From the NCBI RefSeq assembly GCF_014195535.1, contig NZ_JACIBY010000001.1:499748-563747 (forward strand): 64,000 nucleotides of DNA, in the 5' to 3' direction. Every line of letters starts with the position of its first letter. Position 1 is the first letter of the stretch. This document shows, piece by piece, positions 62,711-64,000 of this stretch. This stretch comes from Runella defluvii (GTDB lineage: Bacteria > Bacteroidota > Bacteroidia > Cytophagales > Spirosomataceae). A program made the position numbers and the translations under genes. Below the pieces are notes generated by a model. That model was not told where the DNA came from. It did not search any database and saw nothing but the letters and a program-made list of their open reading frames with translations.

Positions 62711-63670
62711 ATGGCAATGATAGGAACAGATATTTTAGCAGTAAAAAAACTCCTTGAAGCGGGGGAAGTGGTGGGAATTCCGACCGAAACGGTCTATGGT
62801 TTGGCAGGAAATGCGTTGAATGATGACGCTGTTCTTCAAATTTTTAAGGTTAAAAATCGTCCACAATTTGATCCACTGATTGTGCATACTAATTCGTTGG
62901 AGAAAGTCAAAACGTTTGTGGCTGATTTCCCACCCAAAGCCCAGCAATTGGCCGAAGCATTCTGGCCTGGGCCATTGACGCTGCTTTTGCCAAAGTCAGA
63001 AGCCATTTCTGATTTGGTAACGTCGGGGTTAGGAACGGTGGCGGTACGTATTCCGAACCATCCTCTGACGCTGGAGTTACTCTCCGAACTTGATTTTCCA
63101 TTGGCAGCACCCAGTGCCAATCCTTTTGGCTACATTAGCCCGACCTCGGCGCAGCACGTTGAGAAACAGTTGGGTAAAAAAATACCTTACATTTTGGATG
63201 GAGGTGCCAGTCAAGTAGGAATTGAATCGACGATTGTGGGTTTTGAAGAAGAAGAAACGGTGGTGTATCGGTTGGGTGGAGCATCGGTAGAGGCCATCGA
63301 AAACGTAGTGGGTCCCGTCCGTTTGGTGGCACATTCAAGTTCCAATCCCAAAGCGCCAGGTATGTTAAAAAGCCATTATTCTCCCCGAAAACCGCTCTTT
63401 ATTAATGCTTTGGAGGAGGTGGTGAAAGCGTATGACGCTCAAAAAGTAGGATATTTGACCTTCAAAAAAACGTCTCCGCTCGTTCCTGCCGAGCACCAGC
63501 GCATTTTATCGTCATCGGGGAGTTATGCTGAGGCGGCCAAGCACCTTTTTGCATACATGCGCCAACTTGATGCACTTGAGGTTGAGGTGATTTGTACTGA
63601 ACTTTTGCCCGAAAAAGATTTAGGCCGAGCCATCAATGATCGTATCCGACGAGCAGCGGTTCGAGAGTGA
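62711..63670 (+). CDS. tsaC: Threonylcarbamoyl-AMP synthase (Sua5/TsaC)
   Basis: 319 residues, the long form: YrdC domain (1-200: PTETVYGLAGNALNDDAV, KNRPQFDPLIVH, WPGPLTLLLPK, AVRIPNHP, APSANPFGYISPTSA) plus a C-terminal Sua5 domain (PGMLKSHYSPRKPL). It makes the donor for t6A37 in tRNA, the substrate later modified by MtaB. ATG 62711 or 62717 are equally possible. A TAACTTTGC box at 62699 is very close to the start. Confidence 0.93.
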   Translation: MAMIGTDILAVKKLLEAGEVVGIPTETVYGLAGNALNDDAVLQIFKVKNRPQFDPLIVHTNSLEKVKTFVADFPPKAQQLAEAFWPGPLTLLLPKSEAISDLVTSGLGTVAVRIPNHPLTLELLSELDFPLAAPSANPFGYISPTSAQHVEKQLGKKIPYILDGGASQVGIESTIVGFEEEETVVYRLGGASVEAIENVVGPVRLVAHSSSNPKAPGMLKSHYSPRKPLFINALEEVVKAYDAQKVGYLTFKKTSPLVPAEHQRILSSSGSYAEAAKHLFAYMRQLDALEVEVICTELLPEKDLGRAINDRIRRAAVRE

Positions 63671-63781
63671 AATGCTTTATTGGACACTTTGTCCCTTTTA
63701 TGAACTTCAAAGTCGGATAATTAAGGCAGTTTTTATAGTGTTACAGTCAAACACTTATTGACTTGTTGTTGTTAGAAAAAC

Positions 63782-64000
63782 ATGGAAACCATTGATTTTG
63801 CCCAGCCCGATATTTTTGCCCAAACGGCTTTCTATATGTTTTTAGGCATTTTTGGGCGTTATGTGCTCATTGCTGCCTTGTTTTACTACTTGTTTAAAGT
63901 AAAATACCAAGCTTATTTTCAGCCAAGAGAAGTCAATTTACGACCTCGTCGTCCCGAACAGCATTGGCGCGAAATTGGCTTTTCGTTTATTACATCGGTT
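63782..64000 (+). CDS. Sterol desaturase/fatty acid hydroxylase-family protein (3' end missing)
   Basis: 73 codons from ATG 63782 to the end of the window with no stop, so the gene continues beyond it. METIDFAQPDIFAQTAF is followed by a membrane helix (about 19-38, FLGIFGRYVLIAALFYYLFKV) and HWREIGFSFITSV. The RYVLIA...FYYLF and REIGxSFxTS pattern is that of the N-terminus of Bacteroidota sterol desaturase-like hydroxylases. The catalytic His clusters would lie beyond the window, so this is provisional. Confidence 0.55.
   Translation, partial: METIDFAQPDIFAQTAFYMFLGIFGRYVLIAALFYYLFKVKYQAYFQPREVNLRPRRPEQHWREIGFSFITSV

Overview
The window comes from a chromosome of a Bacteroidota member, most likely of the order Cytophagales (Runella/Dyadobacter-like; inferred). 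The evidence is: T9SS type A and type B secretion tails, a type III glutamine synthetase, an MtaB tRNA methylthiotransferase, a DUF2911 protein, OmpA proteins with thrombospondin type 3 repeats, and promoters of the Bacteroidota type (TTG, 17-23 nt, TAnnTTTG). There is no phage, plasmid or CRISPR signature. Most of the DNA is ordinary chromosomal gene content with two accessory-looking stretches (7-19 kb and 49.5-53.4 kb).

Layout. 1-7 kb: the 3' part of a multi-Ig T9SS cargo protein, a truncated and frameshifted DUF1501 pseudogene, an AlgX/SGNH-like lipoprotein and a large single-pass membrane protein. 7.2-19.2 kb: a minus-strand surface-polysaccharide cluster, mostly with overlapping or nearly touching genes. 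It holds a GT39 glycosyltransferase, a split transketolase, a coiled-coil protein, a complete MNT-HEPN toxin-antitoxin pair, an epimerase fused to a GT2, two related multispanning membrane proteins, an acyltransferase and a separate GT2. 19.2-19.7 kb: a compact non-coding element with terminal inverted repeats and three internal hairpins. 19.7-30.9 kb: a GMC dehydrogenase with its small subunit, a type B T9SS protein, lpxK, menC, a molybdopterin oxidoreductase, an M17 aminopeptidase, and an OmpA/TSP3 protein next to a shorter paralogue.

31-35 kb: tRNA-Gly(GCC) and tRNA-Leu(UAA), then four regulatory genes on the minus strand (AraC, short LuxR, NarL-type response regulator, NarX-type histidine kinase). 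35-49.5 kb: a FadL-type porin, a Ser/Asn-rich lipoprotein divergent from proS, FKBP, an isolated nuoA, type III glutamine synthetase, mtaB, a CoA-binding protein, a NUMOD4/HNH nuclease, moaA, a cold-shock protein and aspS. 49.5-53.4 kb: an 84-bp-period repeat, a small ORF overlapping a DUF6169-like gene, and two adjacent coiled-coil membrane proteins of unknown function. 53.4-64 kb: DUF2911/TPR protein, YfcE-like phosphoesterase, NRAMP-like transporter, acyl-CoA ligase, a Tudor-like protein, xerD, ethanolamine-type permease, VWA membrane protein, Sua5/TsaC and the start of a sterol-desaturase-like gene.

The strongest candidates for undescribed biology are the coiled-coil/membrane pair at 50.7-53.4 kb with the small-ORF/DUF6169 module beside it, and the MNT-HEPN pair translationally interlocked with polysaccharide genes. 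Family assignments rest on motifs read by eye; no database search was run.
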